From Anisus vortex (Eukaryota > Mollusca > Gastropoda > Planorbidae), in NCBI GenBank assembly GCA_949126835.1, contig OX421506.1, forward strand, positions 16,188,447-16,252,446: a stretch of 64,000 nt of DNA, written 5' to 3'. Positions 44,402-59,300 of this stretch are shown piece by piece; position 1 is the stretch's first letter, and each line of letters opens with the position of its first letter. The translations under genes and the position numbers were made by a program. The notes beneath the pieces are model-generated. The model was not told where the DNA came from. It searched no databases and was given only the letters and a program-made list of their open reading frames with translations.

Positions 44402-46444
44402 AAGATGACTAAATGATACGCTTTCATCAAGATGACTAAATAATACGCTTAAAGCAAGATGACTAAATGATACGTTTTTACCAAGATGACTAAATGATAC
44501 GCTTTCAACAAGATGACTAAATGATACGCTTTCAACAAGATGACTAAATGATACGCTTTTAACAAAATGACTAAATGATACGCTACAGCAAGATGACTAA
44601 ATGATACATTTTCACCAAGATGACTAAATAAATGATACGTTTTTACCAAGATGACTAAATGATACGCTTTCATTAAGCTGACTAAATAATACGCTTTCAT
44701 CAAGATTACTAAATAATACGCTTACAACAAGATGACTAAATGATACGCTGTTAACAAGATGTGTAAATGATACGCTTTCAGCAAGATGACTAAATTATAC
44801 GTTTTCACCAAGATAACTAAATAATACGCTTTTAACAAGATGACTAAATGATACGCTTTCAACAAGATGACTAAATGATACGCTTTTAACTAGATGACTA
44901 AATGATACGCTTTTAGCAAGATGACTAAATTATACGTTTTCACCAAGATGACTAAATGGTACGTTTTCACCAAGATGACTAAATGATACGCTTTCAACAA
45001 GATGACTAAATGATACGCTTTTAACACGATGACTAAATGACACTCTTACAACAAGGTGACTTAATTAAACGCTTTAAAAAAATGACTAAATGATACCCTT
45101 TCAACAAGATATATAATGATACGCTTTCAAAAAGATGACTAAATGATACGCTTACAGCAAGATGACTAAACGATACGCTTTTAACAAGATGTGTAAATGA
45201 TACGCTTTCAGCAATATGACTAAATGATAAGTTTTCAGCAAGATGACTAAATGATACGAATTTAACAATATGTGTAAATGATACGCTTTCTGCAAGATGA
45301 CTAAACGATACGTTTTCACCAAGATGACTAAATGATATGCTTTAAACAAGATGACTATATGATACGCTTTTAACAAGATGACTAAATTATACGTTTTCAC
45401 CAAGATGACTAAATGATACGTTTTCACCAAGATGACTATATGATACGCTTTCAACAAGATGACTAAATGATACGCTTTCAACAAGATGACTAAATGATAC
45501 GCTTTCAACAAGATGACTTAATGATACGCTTTTAACAAAATGACTAAATGATACGCTACAGCAAGATGACTAAATGATACATTTTCACCAAGATGACTAA
45601 ATGATACGTTTTTAACAAGATGACTAAATGATACGCTTACAGAAAGATGACTAAATGATACCTTTTTTTACTAAGATGACTAAATGATACGCTTTCATCA
45701 AGATGACTAAATAATACGCTTAAAGCAAGATGACTAAATGATACGTTTTTACCAAGATGACTAAATGATACGCTTTCAACAAGATGACTAAATGGTACGT
45801 TTTCACCAAGATGACTAAATGATACGCTTTCAACAAGATGACTAAATGATACGCTTTTAACACGATGACTAAGTGATACGTTTTCAGCAAGATGACTAAA
45901 TGATAAATTAGCACCAAGATGACTAAATGATACGTTTTCAGCAAGATGACTAAATGATAAATTAGCACCAAGATGACTAAATGATACGTTTTCACCAAGA
46001 TGACTAAATGATACGCTTTTAACAAGATAACTCAATGACACTCTTACAACAAGGTGACTTAATTAAACGCTTTAAAAAAATGACTAAATGATACCCTTTC
46101 AACAAGATAATTAATGATACGCTTTCAAAAAGATGACTAAATGATACGCTTACAACAAGATGACTAAACGATACGCTTTTAACAAGATGTGTAAATGATA
46201 CGCTTTCAGCAATATGACTAAATGATAAGTTTTCAGCAAGATGACTAAATGATACGTTTTCAACAAGATGACTAAATGATACGCTTTCAACAAGATAACT
46301 AAATGATACGATTTAACTAAGATGACTAAATGATACGTTTTTAACAAGATGACTAAATGATACGCTTTCATTAAGCTGACTAAATAATACGCTTTCATCA
46401 AGATGACTAAATAATACGCTTACAACAAGATGACTAAATGATAC

Positions 46445-47509
46445 GCTTTTAACAAAATGACTAAATGATACGCTACAGCAAGATGACTAAATGATACATT
46501 TTCACCAAGATGACTAAATGATACGTTTTTAACAAGATGACTAAATGATACGCTTTCATTAAGCTGACAAAATAATACGCTTTCATCAAGATTACTAAAT
46601 AATACGCTTACAACAAGATGACTAAATGATACGCTTTTAACAAGATGTGTAAATGATATGCTTTCAGCAAGATGACAAAATGATACGTTTTCACCAAGAT
46701 AACTAAATGATACGCTTTTAACAAGATGACTAAATGATACGCTTTCAACAAGATGACTAAATGATACGCTTTTAACTAGATGACTAAATGATATGCTTTC
46801 AGCAAGATGACTAAATTATACGTTTTCACCAAGATGACTAAATGATACGTTTTCACCAAGATGACTAAATGATACGCTTTCAACAAGATGACTAAATGAT
46901 ACGCTTTTAACACGATGACTAAATGATACGTTTTCAGCAAGATGACTAAATGATAAATTAGCACCAAGATGACTAAATGATACGTTTTTTACCAAGATGA
47001 CTAAATGATACGCTTTTAACAAGATAACTCAATGACACTCTTACAACAAGGTGACTTAATTATACGCTTTAAAAAAATGACTAAATGATACCCTTTCAAC
47101 AAGATAATTAATGATACGCTTTCAAAAAGATGACTAAATGATACGCTTTTAACAAGATGTGTAAATGATACGCTTACAGCAAGATGACTAAATGATTCGT
47201 TTTCACCAAGTGGACTAAATGATACGCTTTTAACAAGATGTGTATATGATACGCTTTCTGCAAAATGACTAAACGATACTTTTTTACCAAGATGAATAAA
47301 TGATACGCTTACAACAAGATGACTAAATGATACGCTTTCAACAAGATTACTAAATGATACCCTTTTCACTAAGATGACTAAATGATACGTTTTCAACAAG
47401 ATGACTAAATGATACCTTTTTCACTAAGATGACTAAATGATACGCTTTCATCAAGATGACTAAATAATACGCTTAAAGCAAGATGACTAAATGATACGTT
47501 TTTACCAAG
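46445..47509 (+). repeat. Domain C segment repeated at 5,505 bp
   Basis: This segment matches 51,950-53,014 at offset 5505 (for example AACAAAATGAC at 46,451/51,956). A further relative starts near 55,591, offset 3781 from the second copy, and another is near 63,761. After 53,014 the second copy jumps to a GATGTGTAAATG monomer, a deletion-like junction. Confidence 0.85.
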
Positions 47510-50500
47510 ATGACTAAATGATACGCTTTCAACAAGATGACTAAATGATACGCTTTCAACAAGATGACTAAATGATACGCTTTTAACAAAATGACTAAAT
47601 GATACGCTACAGCAAGATGACTAAATGATACATTTTCACTAAGATGACTAAATGATACGTTTTTAACAAGATGACTAAATGAAACGCTTTCATTAAGCTG
47701 ACTAAATAATACGCTTTCATCAAGATTACTAAATAATACGCTTACAACAAGATGACTAAATGATACGCTTTTAACAAGATGTGTAAATGATACGCTTTCA
47801 GCAAGATGACAAAATGATACGTTTTCACTAAGATAACTAAATGATACGCTTTCAACAAGATGACTAAATGATACGCTTTCAACAAGATGACTAAATGATA
47901 CGCTTTTAACTAGATGACTAAATGATACGCTTTCAGCAAGATGACTAAATTATACGTTTTCACCAAGATGACTCAGTGATACGTTTTCACCAAGATGACT
48001 ATATGATACGCTTTCAACAAGATGACTAAATGATACGCTTTTAACAAGACAACTCAATGACACTCTTACAACAAGGTGACTTAATTATACGCTTTAAAAA
48101 ATGACTAAATGATACCCTTTCAACAAAACAATTAATGATACGCTTTCAAAAAGATGACTAAATGATACGCTTACAACAAGATGACTAAATGATACGCTTT
48201 TAACAAGATGTGTAAATGATACGCTTGCAGCAAGATGACTAAATGATTCGTTTTCACCAAGATGACTAAATGATACGCTTTTAACAAGATGTGTATATGA
48301 TACGCTTTCTGCAAAATGACTAAACGATACGTTTTCACCAAGATGAATAAATGATACGCTTACAACAAGATGACTAAAGGATACGCTTTTAACAAGATAA
48401 CTCAATGACACCCTAACAACAAGATGACTTAATTATACGCTTTCAAAAAATGACTAAATGATACGCTTTAAACAAGATAATTAATGATACGCTTTCAAAA
48501 AGATGACTAAATGATACGCTTACAACAAGATGACTAAACGATACGCTTTTAACAAGATGTGTAAATTATACGCTTTCAGCAATATGACTAAATGATAAGT
48601 TTTCAGCAAGATGACTAAATGATACGTTTTCAACAATATGACTAAATGATACGCTTTCAACAAGATAACTAAATGATACGATTTAACTAAGATGACTAAA
48701 TGATACGTTTTTAACAAGATGACTAAATGATACGCTTTCATTAAGCTGACTAAATAATACGCTTTCATCAAGATGACTAAATAATACGCTTACAACAAGA
48801 TGACTAAATGATAATCTTTTAACAAGATGTGTAAATGATACGCTTTCAGCAAGATGACTAAATGATACGTTTTCACCAAGATGACTAAATGATACGCTTT
48901 TAACAAGATGACTAAATGATACGCTTTCAACAAGATGACTAAATGATACGCTTTTAACAAGATGACTAAATGATACGCTTACAGAAAGATGACTAAATGA
49001 TACCTTTTTTTACTAAGATGACTAAATGATACGCTTTCATCAAGATGACTAAATAATACGCTTAAAGCAAGATGACTAAATGATACGTTTTTACCAAGAT
49101 GACTAAATGATACGCTTTCAACAAGATGACTAAATGATACGCTTTCAACAAGATGACTAAATGATACGCTTTTAACAAAATGACTAAATGATACGCTACA
49201 GCAAGATGACTAAATGATACATTTTCACCAAGATGACTAAATAAATGATACGTTTTTACCAAGATGACTAAATGATACGCTTTCATTAAGCTGACTAAAT
49301 AATACGCTTTCATCAAGATTACTTAATAATACGCTTACAACAAGATGACTAAATGATACGCTGTTAACAAGATGTGTAAATGATACGCTTTCAGCAAGAT
49401 GACTAAATTATACGTTTTCACCAAGATAACTAAATAATACGCTTTCAACAAGATGACTAAATGATACGCTTTCAACAAGATGACTAAATGATACGCTTTT
49501 AACTAGATGACTAAATGATACGCTTTTAGCAAGATGACTAAATTATACGTTTTCACCAAGATGACTAAATGGTACGTTTTCACCAAGATGACTAAATGAT
49601 ACGCTTTCAACAAGATGACTAAATGATACGCTTTTAACACGATGACTAAATGATACGTTTTCAGCAAGATGACTAAATGATAAATTAGCACCAAGATGAC
49701 TAAATGATACGTTTTCACCAAGATGACTAAATGATACGCTTTTAACAAGATAACTCAATGACACTCTTACAACAAGGTGACTTAATTAAACGCTTTAAAA
49801 AAATGACTAAATGATACCCTTTCAACAAGATAATTAATGATACGCTTTCAAAAAGATGACTAAATGATACGCTTACAGCAAGATGACTAAACGATACGCT
49901 TTTAACAAGATGTGTAAATGATACGCTTTCAGCAATATGACTAAATGATAAGTTTTCAGCAAGATGACTAAATGATACGAATTTAACAATATGTGTAAAT
50001 GATACGCTTTCTGCAAGATGACTAAACGATACGTTTTCACCAAGATGACTAAATGATATGCTTTAAACAAGATGACTATATGATACGCTTTTAACAAGAT
50101 GACTAAATGATACACTTTCAGAAACACGACTAAATGATACCCTTTTCACTAAGATGACTAAATGATACGCTTTTAACAAGATGACTAAATGATACGCTTT
50201 CATCAAGATGACTAAATAATACGCTTACAAAAAGATGACTAAATGATACGCTTTTAACAAAATTTGTAAATGATACGCTTTTAACAAGATGACTAAAAGA
50301 TACGTTTTTAACAAGATGACTAAATGATACGCTTTCAACAAGATGACTAAATGATACGCTTACAACAAGATGACTAAATGATACGCTTTTAACAAGATGT
50401 GTAAAAGATACGCTTACAGCAAAATGACTAAATGATTCGTTTTCACCAAGATGACTAAATGATACGCTTTTAACAAGATGTGTATATGATACGCTTTCTG

Positions 50501-51070
50501 CAAAATGACTAAACGATACGTTTTCACCAAGATGAATAAATGATACGCTTACAACAAGATGACTAAATGATACGCTTTTAACAAGATAACTCAATGACAC
50601 CCTAACAACAAGATGACTTAATTATACGCTTTCAAAAAATGACTAAATGATACGCTTTAAACAAGATAATTAATGATACGCTTTCAAAAAGATGACTAAA
50701 TGATACGCTTACAACAAGATGACTAAACGATACGCTTTTAACAAGATGTGTAAATGATACGCTTTCAGCAATATGACTAAATTATAAGTTTTCAGCAAGA
50801 TGACTAAATGATACGCATTTAACAATATGTGTAAATGATACGCTTTCTGCAAGATGACTAAACGATACGTTTTCACCAAGATGACTAAATGATACGCTTT
50901 CAACAAGATGACTAAATGATATGCTTTCAACAAGATGACTATATGATACGCTTTCAACAAGATGACTAAATGATACGCTTCCAACAAGATGACTAAATGA
51001 TACGATTTCACTAAGATGACTAAATGATACGTTTTTAACAAGATGACTAAATGATACGATTTCATTAAGC
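46770..51070 (+). repeat. Long domain C segment repeated 9.0-9.3 kb away
   Basis: This segment is matched by about 56,060-60,030. The offset falls from 9286 (47,016/56,302) to 9099-9100 (48,520/57,620; 49,503/58,602) and then 8964 (51,065/60,029). The last step is 135 bp, five monomers, missing near 59,290. The copies carry scattered differences, such as GATTAC near 58,225 and AAATTGTACG near 58,505, so they are older than the 7,699-bp pair. Confidence 0.85.
47563..47750 (+). repeat. Ancestral seven-monomer cassette, domain C example
   Basis: This has the B-like form of the cassette, with the 26-bp short monomer at 47,590-47,615. In many C copies the third monomer ends CACCAA instead of CACTAA and is followed by the 31-bp AAATAAATG monomer. 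This links domain C to domain B more closely than to domain A. Confidence 0.85.
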
Positions 51071-53610
51071 TGACTAATTAATACGCTTTCATCAAGATGA
51101 CTAAATAATACGCTTACAACAAGATGACTAAATGATACGCTTTTAACAAGATGTGTAAATGATACGCTTTCAGCAAGATGACTAAATGATACGTTTACAC
51201 CAAGATGACTAACTGATACGCTTTTAACAAGATGACTAAATAATACGCTTTCAACAAGATGACTAAAGGGTACGCTTTTAACAAGATGACTAAATGATAC
51301 GCTTTAAGAAAAATGACTAAATGATACCCTTTTCACTAAGATGACTAAATGATACGCTTTCATCAAGATGACTAAATAATACGCTTAAAGCAAGATGACT
51401 AAATGATACGTTTTTACCAAGATGACTAACTGATACGCTTTCAACAAGATGACTAAATGAAACGCTTTCAACAAGATGACTAAATGATACGCTTTTAACA
51501 AAATGACTAAATGATACGCTACAGCAAGATGACTAAATGATACATTTTCATTAAGATGACTAAATGATACGTTTTTAACAAGATGACTTAATGATACGCT
51601 TTCATTAAGCTGACTAAATAATACGCTTTCATCAAGATTACTAAATAATACTCTTACAACAAGATGACTAAAATGATACGCTTTTAACAAGATGTGTAAA
51701 TGATACGCTTTTAGCAAGATGACAAAATGATACGTTTTCACCAAGATAACTAAATGATACGCTTTCAACAAGATGACTAAATAATACGCTTTTAACAAGA
51801 TGACTAAATTATACGTTTTCACCAAGATGACTAAATGATACGTTTTCACCAAGATGACTATATGATACGCTTTCAACAAGATGACTAAATGATACGCTTT
51901 CAACAAGATGACTAAATGATACGCTTTCAACAAGATGACTTAATGATACGCTTTTAACAAAATGACTAAATGATACGCTACAGCAAGATGACTAAATGAT
52001 ACATTTTCACCAAGATGACTAAATGATACGTTTTTAACAAGATGACTAAATGATACGCTTTCATTAAGCTGACAAAATAATACGCTTTCATCAAGATTAC
52101 TAAATAATACGCTTACAACAAGATGACTAAATGATACGCTTTTAACAAGATGTGTAAATGATATGCTTTCAGCAAGATGACAAAATGATACGTTTTCACC
52201 AAGATAACTAAATGATACGCTTTTAACAAGATGACTAAATGATACGCTTTCAACAAGATGACTAAATGATACGCTTTTAACTAGATGACTAAATGATATG
52301 CTTTCAGCAAGATGACTAAATTATACGTTTTCACCAAGATGACTAAATGATACGTTTTCACCAAGATGACTAAATGATACGCTTTCAACAAGATGACTAA
52401 ATGATACGCTTTTAACACGATGACTAAATGATACGTTTTCAGCAAGATGACTAAATGATAAATTAGCACCAAGATGACTAAATGATACGTTTTTTACCAA
52501 GATGACTAAATGATACGCTTTTAACAAGATAACTCAATGACACTCTTACAACAAGGTGACTTAATTATACGCTTTAAAAAAATGACTAAATGATACCCTT
52601 TCAACAAGATAATTAATGATACGCTTTCAAAAAGATGACTAAATGATACGCTTTTAACAAGATGTGTAAATGATACGCTTACAGCAAGTTGACTAAATGA
52701 TTCGTTTTCACCAAGATGACTAAATGATACGCTTTTAACAAGATGTGTATATGATACGCTTTCTGCAAAATGACTAAACGATACTTTTTTACCAAGATGA
52801 ATAAATGATACGCTTACAACAAGATGACTAAATGATACGCTTTCAACAAGATTACTAAATGATACCATTTTCACTAAGATGACTAAATGATACGTTTTCA
52901 ACAAGATGACTAAATGATACCTTTTTCACTAAGATGACTAAATGATACGCTTTCATCAAGATGACTAAATAATACGCTTAAAGCAAGATGACTAAATGAT
53001 ACGTTTTTACCAAGATGTGTAAATGATACGCTTTCAGCAAGATGACAAAATGATACGTTTTCACTAAGATAACTAAATGATACGCTTTCAACAAGATGAC
53101 TAAATGATACGCTTTCAACAAGATGACTAAATGATACGCTTTTAACTAGATGACTAAATGATACGCTTTCAACAAGATGACTAAATGATACGCTTTTAAC
53201 AAGATGACTAAATGATACGCTTTTAACAAAATGACTAAATGATACGCTACAGCAAGATGACTAAATGATACATTTTCACTAAGATGACTAAATGATACGT
53301 TTTTAACAAGATGACTAAATGAAACGCTTTCATTAAGCTGACTAAATAATACGCTTTCATCAAGATTACTAAATAATACGCTTACAACAAGATGACTAAA
53401 TGATACGCTTTTAGCAAGATGTGTAAATGATACGCTTTCAGCAAGATGACAAAATGATACGTTTTCACTAAGATAACTAAATGATACGCTTTCAACAAGA
53501 TGACTAAATGATACGCTTTCAACAAGATGACTAAATGATACGCTTTTAACTAGATGACTAAATGATACGCTTTCAGCAAGATGACTAAATTATACGTTTT
53601 CACCAAGATG

Positions 53611-56301
53611 ACTAAATGATACGTTTTCACCAAGATGACTAAATGATACGCTTTCAACAAGATGACTAAATGATACGCTTGCAGCAAGATGACTAAATGA
53701 TTCGTTTTTACCAAGATGACTAAATGATACGCTTTTAACAAGATGTGTATATGATACGCTTTCTGCAAAATGACTAAACGATACGTTTTCACCAAGATGA
53801 ATAAATGATACGCTTACAACAAGATGACTAAATGATACGCTTTTAACAAATTAACTCAATGACACCCTAACAACAAGATGACTTAATTATACGCTTTCAA
53901 AAAATGACTAAATGATACGCTTTAAACAAGATAATTAATGATACGCTTTCAAAAAGATGACTAAATGATACGCTTACAACAAGATGACTAAACGATACGC
54001 TTTTAACAAGATGTGTAAATGATACGCTTTCAGCAATATGACTAAATGATAAGTTTTCAGCAAGATGACTAAATGATACGTTTTCAACAAGATGTCTAAA
54101 TGATACGCTTTCAACAAGATAACTAAATGATACGATTTAACTAAGATGACTAAATGATACGTTTTTAACAAGATGACTAAATGATACGCTTTCATTAAGC
54201 TGACTAAATAATACGCTTTCATCAAGATGACTAAATAATACGCTTACAACAAGATGACTAAATAATACGCTTACAACAAGATGACTAAATGATAATCTTT
54301 TAACAAGATGTGTAAATGATACGCTTTCAGCAAGATGACTAAATGATACGTTTTCACCAAGATGACTAAATGATACGCTTTTAACAAGATTACTAAATGA
54401 TACGCTTTCAACAAGATGACTAAATGATACGCTTTTAACAAGATGACTAAATGATACGCTTACAGAAAGATGACTAAATGATACCTTTTTTTTACTAAGA
54501 TGACTAAATGATACGCTTTCATCAAGATGACTAAATAATACGCTTAAAGCAAGATGACTAAATGATACGTTTTTACCAAGATGACTAAATGATACGCTTT
54601 CAACAAGATGACTAAATGATACGCTTTCAACAAGATGACTAAATGATACGCTTTTAACAAAATGACTAAATGATACGCTACAGCAAGATGACTAAATGAT
54701 ACATTTTCACCAAGATGACTAAATAAATGATACGTTTTTACCAAGATGACTAAATGATACGCTTTCATTAAGCTGACTAAATAATACGTTTTCATCAAGA
54801 TTACTAAATAATACGCTTACAACAAGATGACTAAATGATACGCTGTTAACAAGATGTGTAAATGATACGCTTTCAGCAAGATGACTAAATTATACGTTTT
54901 CACCAAGATAACTAAATAATACGCTTTCAACAAGATGACTAAATGATACGCTTTCAACAAGATGACTAAATGATACGCTTTTAACTAGATGACTAAATGA
55001 TACGCTTTTAGCAAGATGACTAAATTATACGTTTTCACCAAGATGACTAAATGGTACGTTTTCACCAAGATGACTAAATGATACGCTTTCAACAAGATGA
55101 CTAAATGATACGCTTTTAACACGATGACTAAATGATACGTTTTCAGCAAGATGACTAAATGATAAATTAGCACCAAGATGACTAAATGATACGTTTTCAC
55201 CAAGATGACCAAATGATACGCTTTTAACAAGATAACTCAATGACACTCTTACAACAAGGTGACTTAATTAAACGCTTTAAAAAAATGACTAAATGATACC
55301 GTTTCAACAAGATAATTAATGATACGCTTTCAAAAAGATGACTAAATGATACGCTTACAGCAAGATGACTAAACGATACGCTTTTAACAAGATGTGTAAA
55401 TGATACGCTTTCAGCAATATGACTAAATGATAAGTTTTCAGCAAGATGACTAAATGATACGAATTTAACAATATGTGTAAATGATACGCTTTCTGCAAGA
55501 TGACTAAACGATACGTTTTCACCAAGATGACTAAATGATATGCTTTAAACAAGATGACTATATGATACGCTTTTAACAAGATGACTAAATTATACGTTTT
55601 CACCAAGATGACTAAATGATACGTTTTCACCAAGATGACTATATGATACGCTTTCAACAAGATGACTAAATGATACGCTTTCAACAAGATGACTAAATGA
55701 TACGCTTTCAACAAGATGACTTAATGATACGCTTTTAACAAAATGACTAAATGATACGCTACAGCAAGATGACTAAATGATACATTTTCACCAAGATGAC
55801 TAAATGATACGTTTTTAACAAGATGACTAAATGATACGCTTTCATTAAGCTGACAAAATAATACGCTTTCATCAAGATTACTAAATAATACGCTTACAAC
55901 AAGATGACTAAATGATACGCTTTTAACAAGATGTGTAAATGATATGCTTTCAGCAAGATGACAAAATGATACGTTTTCACCAAGATAACTAAATGATACG
56001 CTTTTAACAAGATGACTAAATGATACGCTTTCTACAAGATGACTAAATGATACGCTTTTAACTAGATGACTAAATGATATGCTTTCAGCAAGATGACTAA
56101 ATTATACGTTTTCACCAAGATGACTAAATGATACGTTTTCACCAAGATGACTAAATGATACGCTTTCAACAAGATGACTAAATGATACGCTTTTAACACG
56201 ATGACTAAATGATACGTTTTCAGCAAGATGACTAAATGATAAATTAGCACCAAGATGACTAAATGATACGTTTTTTACCAAGATGACTAAATGATACGCT
56301 T
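53611..56301 (+). repeat. At least 2.69 kb repeated without visible mismatch, first copy
   Basis: This segment corresponds to 61,310-64,000 at a constant offset of 7699. I read both copies against each other and found one mismatch at the extreme left edge (AAATGATA against AAACGATA) and none further in. Private variants are shared: AACAAATTAACTC, GATGTCTAAATG, a T8 run, GATACCGTTTCAAC (55,297/62,996) and GCTTTCTACAAG. The match runs off the window end, so its full length is unknown. Confidence 0.93.
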
Positions 56302-59300
56302 TTAACAAGATAACTCAATGACACTCTTACAACAAGGTGACTTAATTATACGCTTTAAAAAAATGACTAAATGATACCCTTTCAACAAGATAATTAATGA
56401 TACGCTTTCAAAAAGATGACTAAATGATACGCTTTTAACAAGATGTGTAAATGATACGCTTACAGCAAGATGACTAAATGATTCGTTTTCACCAAGATGA
56501 CTAAATGATACGCTTTTAACAAGATGTGTATATGATACGCTTTCTGCAAAATGACTAAACGATACTTTTTTACCAAGATGAATAAATGATACGCTTACAA
56601 CAAGATGACTAAATGATACGCTTTCAACAAGATTACTAAATGATACCCTTTTCACTAAGATGACTAAATGATACGTTTTCAACAAGATGACTAAATGATA
56701 CCTTTTTCACTAAGATGACTAAATGATACGCTTTCATCAAGATGACTAAATAATACGCTTAAAGCAAGATGACTAAATGATACGTTTTTACCAAGATGAC
56801 TAAATGATACGCTTTCAACAAGATGACTAAATGATACGCTTTCAACAAGATGACTAAATGATACGCTTTTAACAAAATGACTAAATGATACGCTACAGCA
56901 AGATGACTAAATGATACATTTTCACTAAGATGACTAAATGATACGTTTTTAACAAGATGACTAAATGAAACGCTTTCATTAAGCTGACTAAATAATACGC
57001 TTTCATCAAGATTACTAAATAATACGCTTACAACAAGATGACTAAATGATACGCTTTTAACAAGATGTGTAAATGATACGCTTTCAGCAAGATGACAAAA
57101 TGATACGTTTTCACTAAGATAACTAAATGATACGCTTTCAACAAGATGACTAAATGATACGCTTTCAACAAGATGACTAAATGATACGCTTTTAACTAGA
57201 TGACTAAATGATACGCTTTCAGCAAGATGACTAAATTATACGTTTTCACCAAGATGACTAAATGATACGTTTTCACCAAGATGACTAAATGATACGCTTT
57301 CAACAAGATGACTAAATGATACGCTTGCAGCAAGATGACTAAATGATTCGCTTACAACAAGATGACTAAATGATACGCTTTTAACAAGATGTGTATATGA
57401 TACGCTTTCTGCAAAATGACTAAACGATACGTTTTCACCAAGATGAATAAATGATACGCTTACAACAAGATGACTAAATGATACGCTTTTAACAAGATAA
57501 CTCAATGACACCCTAACAACAAGATGACTTAATTATACGCTTTCAAAAAATGACTAAATGATACGCTTTAAACAAGATAATTAATGATACGCTTTCAAAA
57601 AGATGACTAAATGATACGCTTACAACAAGATGACTAAACGATACGCTTTTAACAAGATGTGTAAATGATTCGCTTTCAGCAATATGACTAAATGATAAGT
57701 TTTCAGCAAGATGACTAAATGATACGTTTTCAACAAGATGACTAAATGATACGCTTTCAACAAGATAACTAAATGATACGATTTAACTAAGATGACTAAA
57801 TGATACGTTTTTAACAAGATGACTAAATGATACGCTTTCATTAAGCTGACTAAATAATACGCTTTCATCAAGATGACAAAATAATACGCTTACAACAAGA
57901 TGACTAAATGATAATCTTTTAACAAGATGTGTAAATGATACGCTTTCAGCAAGATGACTAAATGATACGTTTTCACCAAGATGACTAAATGATACGCTTT
58001 TAACAAGATTACTAAATGATACGCTTTCAACAAGATGACTAAATGATACGCTTTTAACAAGATGACTAAATGATACGCTTACAGAAAGATGACTAAATGA
58101 TACCTTTTTTACTAAGATGACTAAATGATACGCTTTCATCAAGATGACTAAATAATACGCTTAAAGCAAGATGACTAAATGATACGTTTTTACCAAGATG
58201 ACTAAATGATACGCTTTCAACAAGATTACTAAATGATACGCTTTCAACAAGATGACTAAATGATACGCTTTTAACAAAATGACTAAATGATACGCTACAG
58301 CAAGATGACTAAATGATACATTTTCACCAAGATGACTAAATAAATGATACGTTTTTACCAAGATGACTAAATGATACGCTTTCATTAAGCTGACTAAATA
58401 ATACGCTTTCATCAAGATTACTAAATAATACGCTTACAACAAGATGACTAAATGATACGCTGTTAACAAGATGTGTAAATGATACGCTTTCAGCAAGATG
58501 ACTAAATTGTACGTTTTCACCAAGATAACTAAATAATACGCTTTCAACAAGATGACTAAATGATACGCTTTCAACAAGATGACTAAATGATACGCTTTTA
58601 ACTAGATGACTAAATGATACGCTTTTAGCAAGATGACTAAATTATACGTTTTCACCAAGATGACTAAATGGTACGTTTTCACCAAGATGACTAAATGATA
58701 CGCTTTCAACAAGATGACTAAATGATACGCTTTTAACACGATGACTAAATGATACGTTTTCAGCAAGATGACTAAATGATAAATTAGCACCAAGATGACT
58801 AAATGATACGTTTTCACCAAGATGACTAAATGATACGCTTTTAACAAGATAACTCAATGACACTCTTACAACAAGGTGACTTAATTAAACGCTTTAAAAA
58901 AATGACTAAATGATACCCTTTCAACAAGATAATTAATGATACGCTTTCAAAAAGATGACTAAATGATACGCTTACAGCAAGATGACTAAACGATACGCTT
59001 TTAACAAGATGTGTAAATGATACGCTTTCAGCAATATGACTAAATGATAAGTTTTCAGCAAGATGACTAAATGATACGAATTTAACAATATGTGTAAATG
59101 ATACGCTTTCTGCAAGATGACTAAACGATACGTTTTCACCAAGATGACTAAATGATATGCTTTAAACAAGATGACTATATGATACGCTTTTAACAAGATG
59201 ACTAAATGATACACTTTCAGAAATACGACTAAATGATACCCTTTTCACTAAGATGACTAAATGATACGCTTTTAACAAGATGACTAAATGATACGCTTTC

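Noticed and set aside
45040..45115. Promoter-like AT-rich stretch with an A-run
   Set aside because: TTTAAAAAAATGAC is a shortened monomer present in every B and C copy. No gene lies nearby and AT richness is general here.
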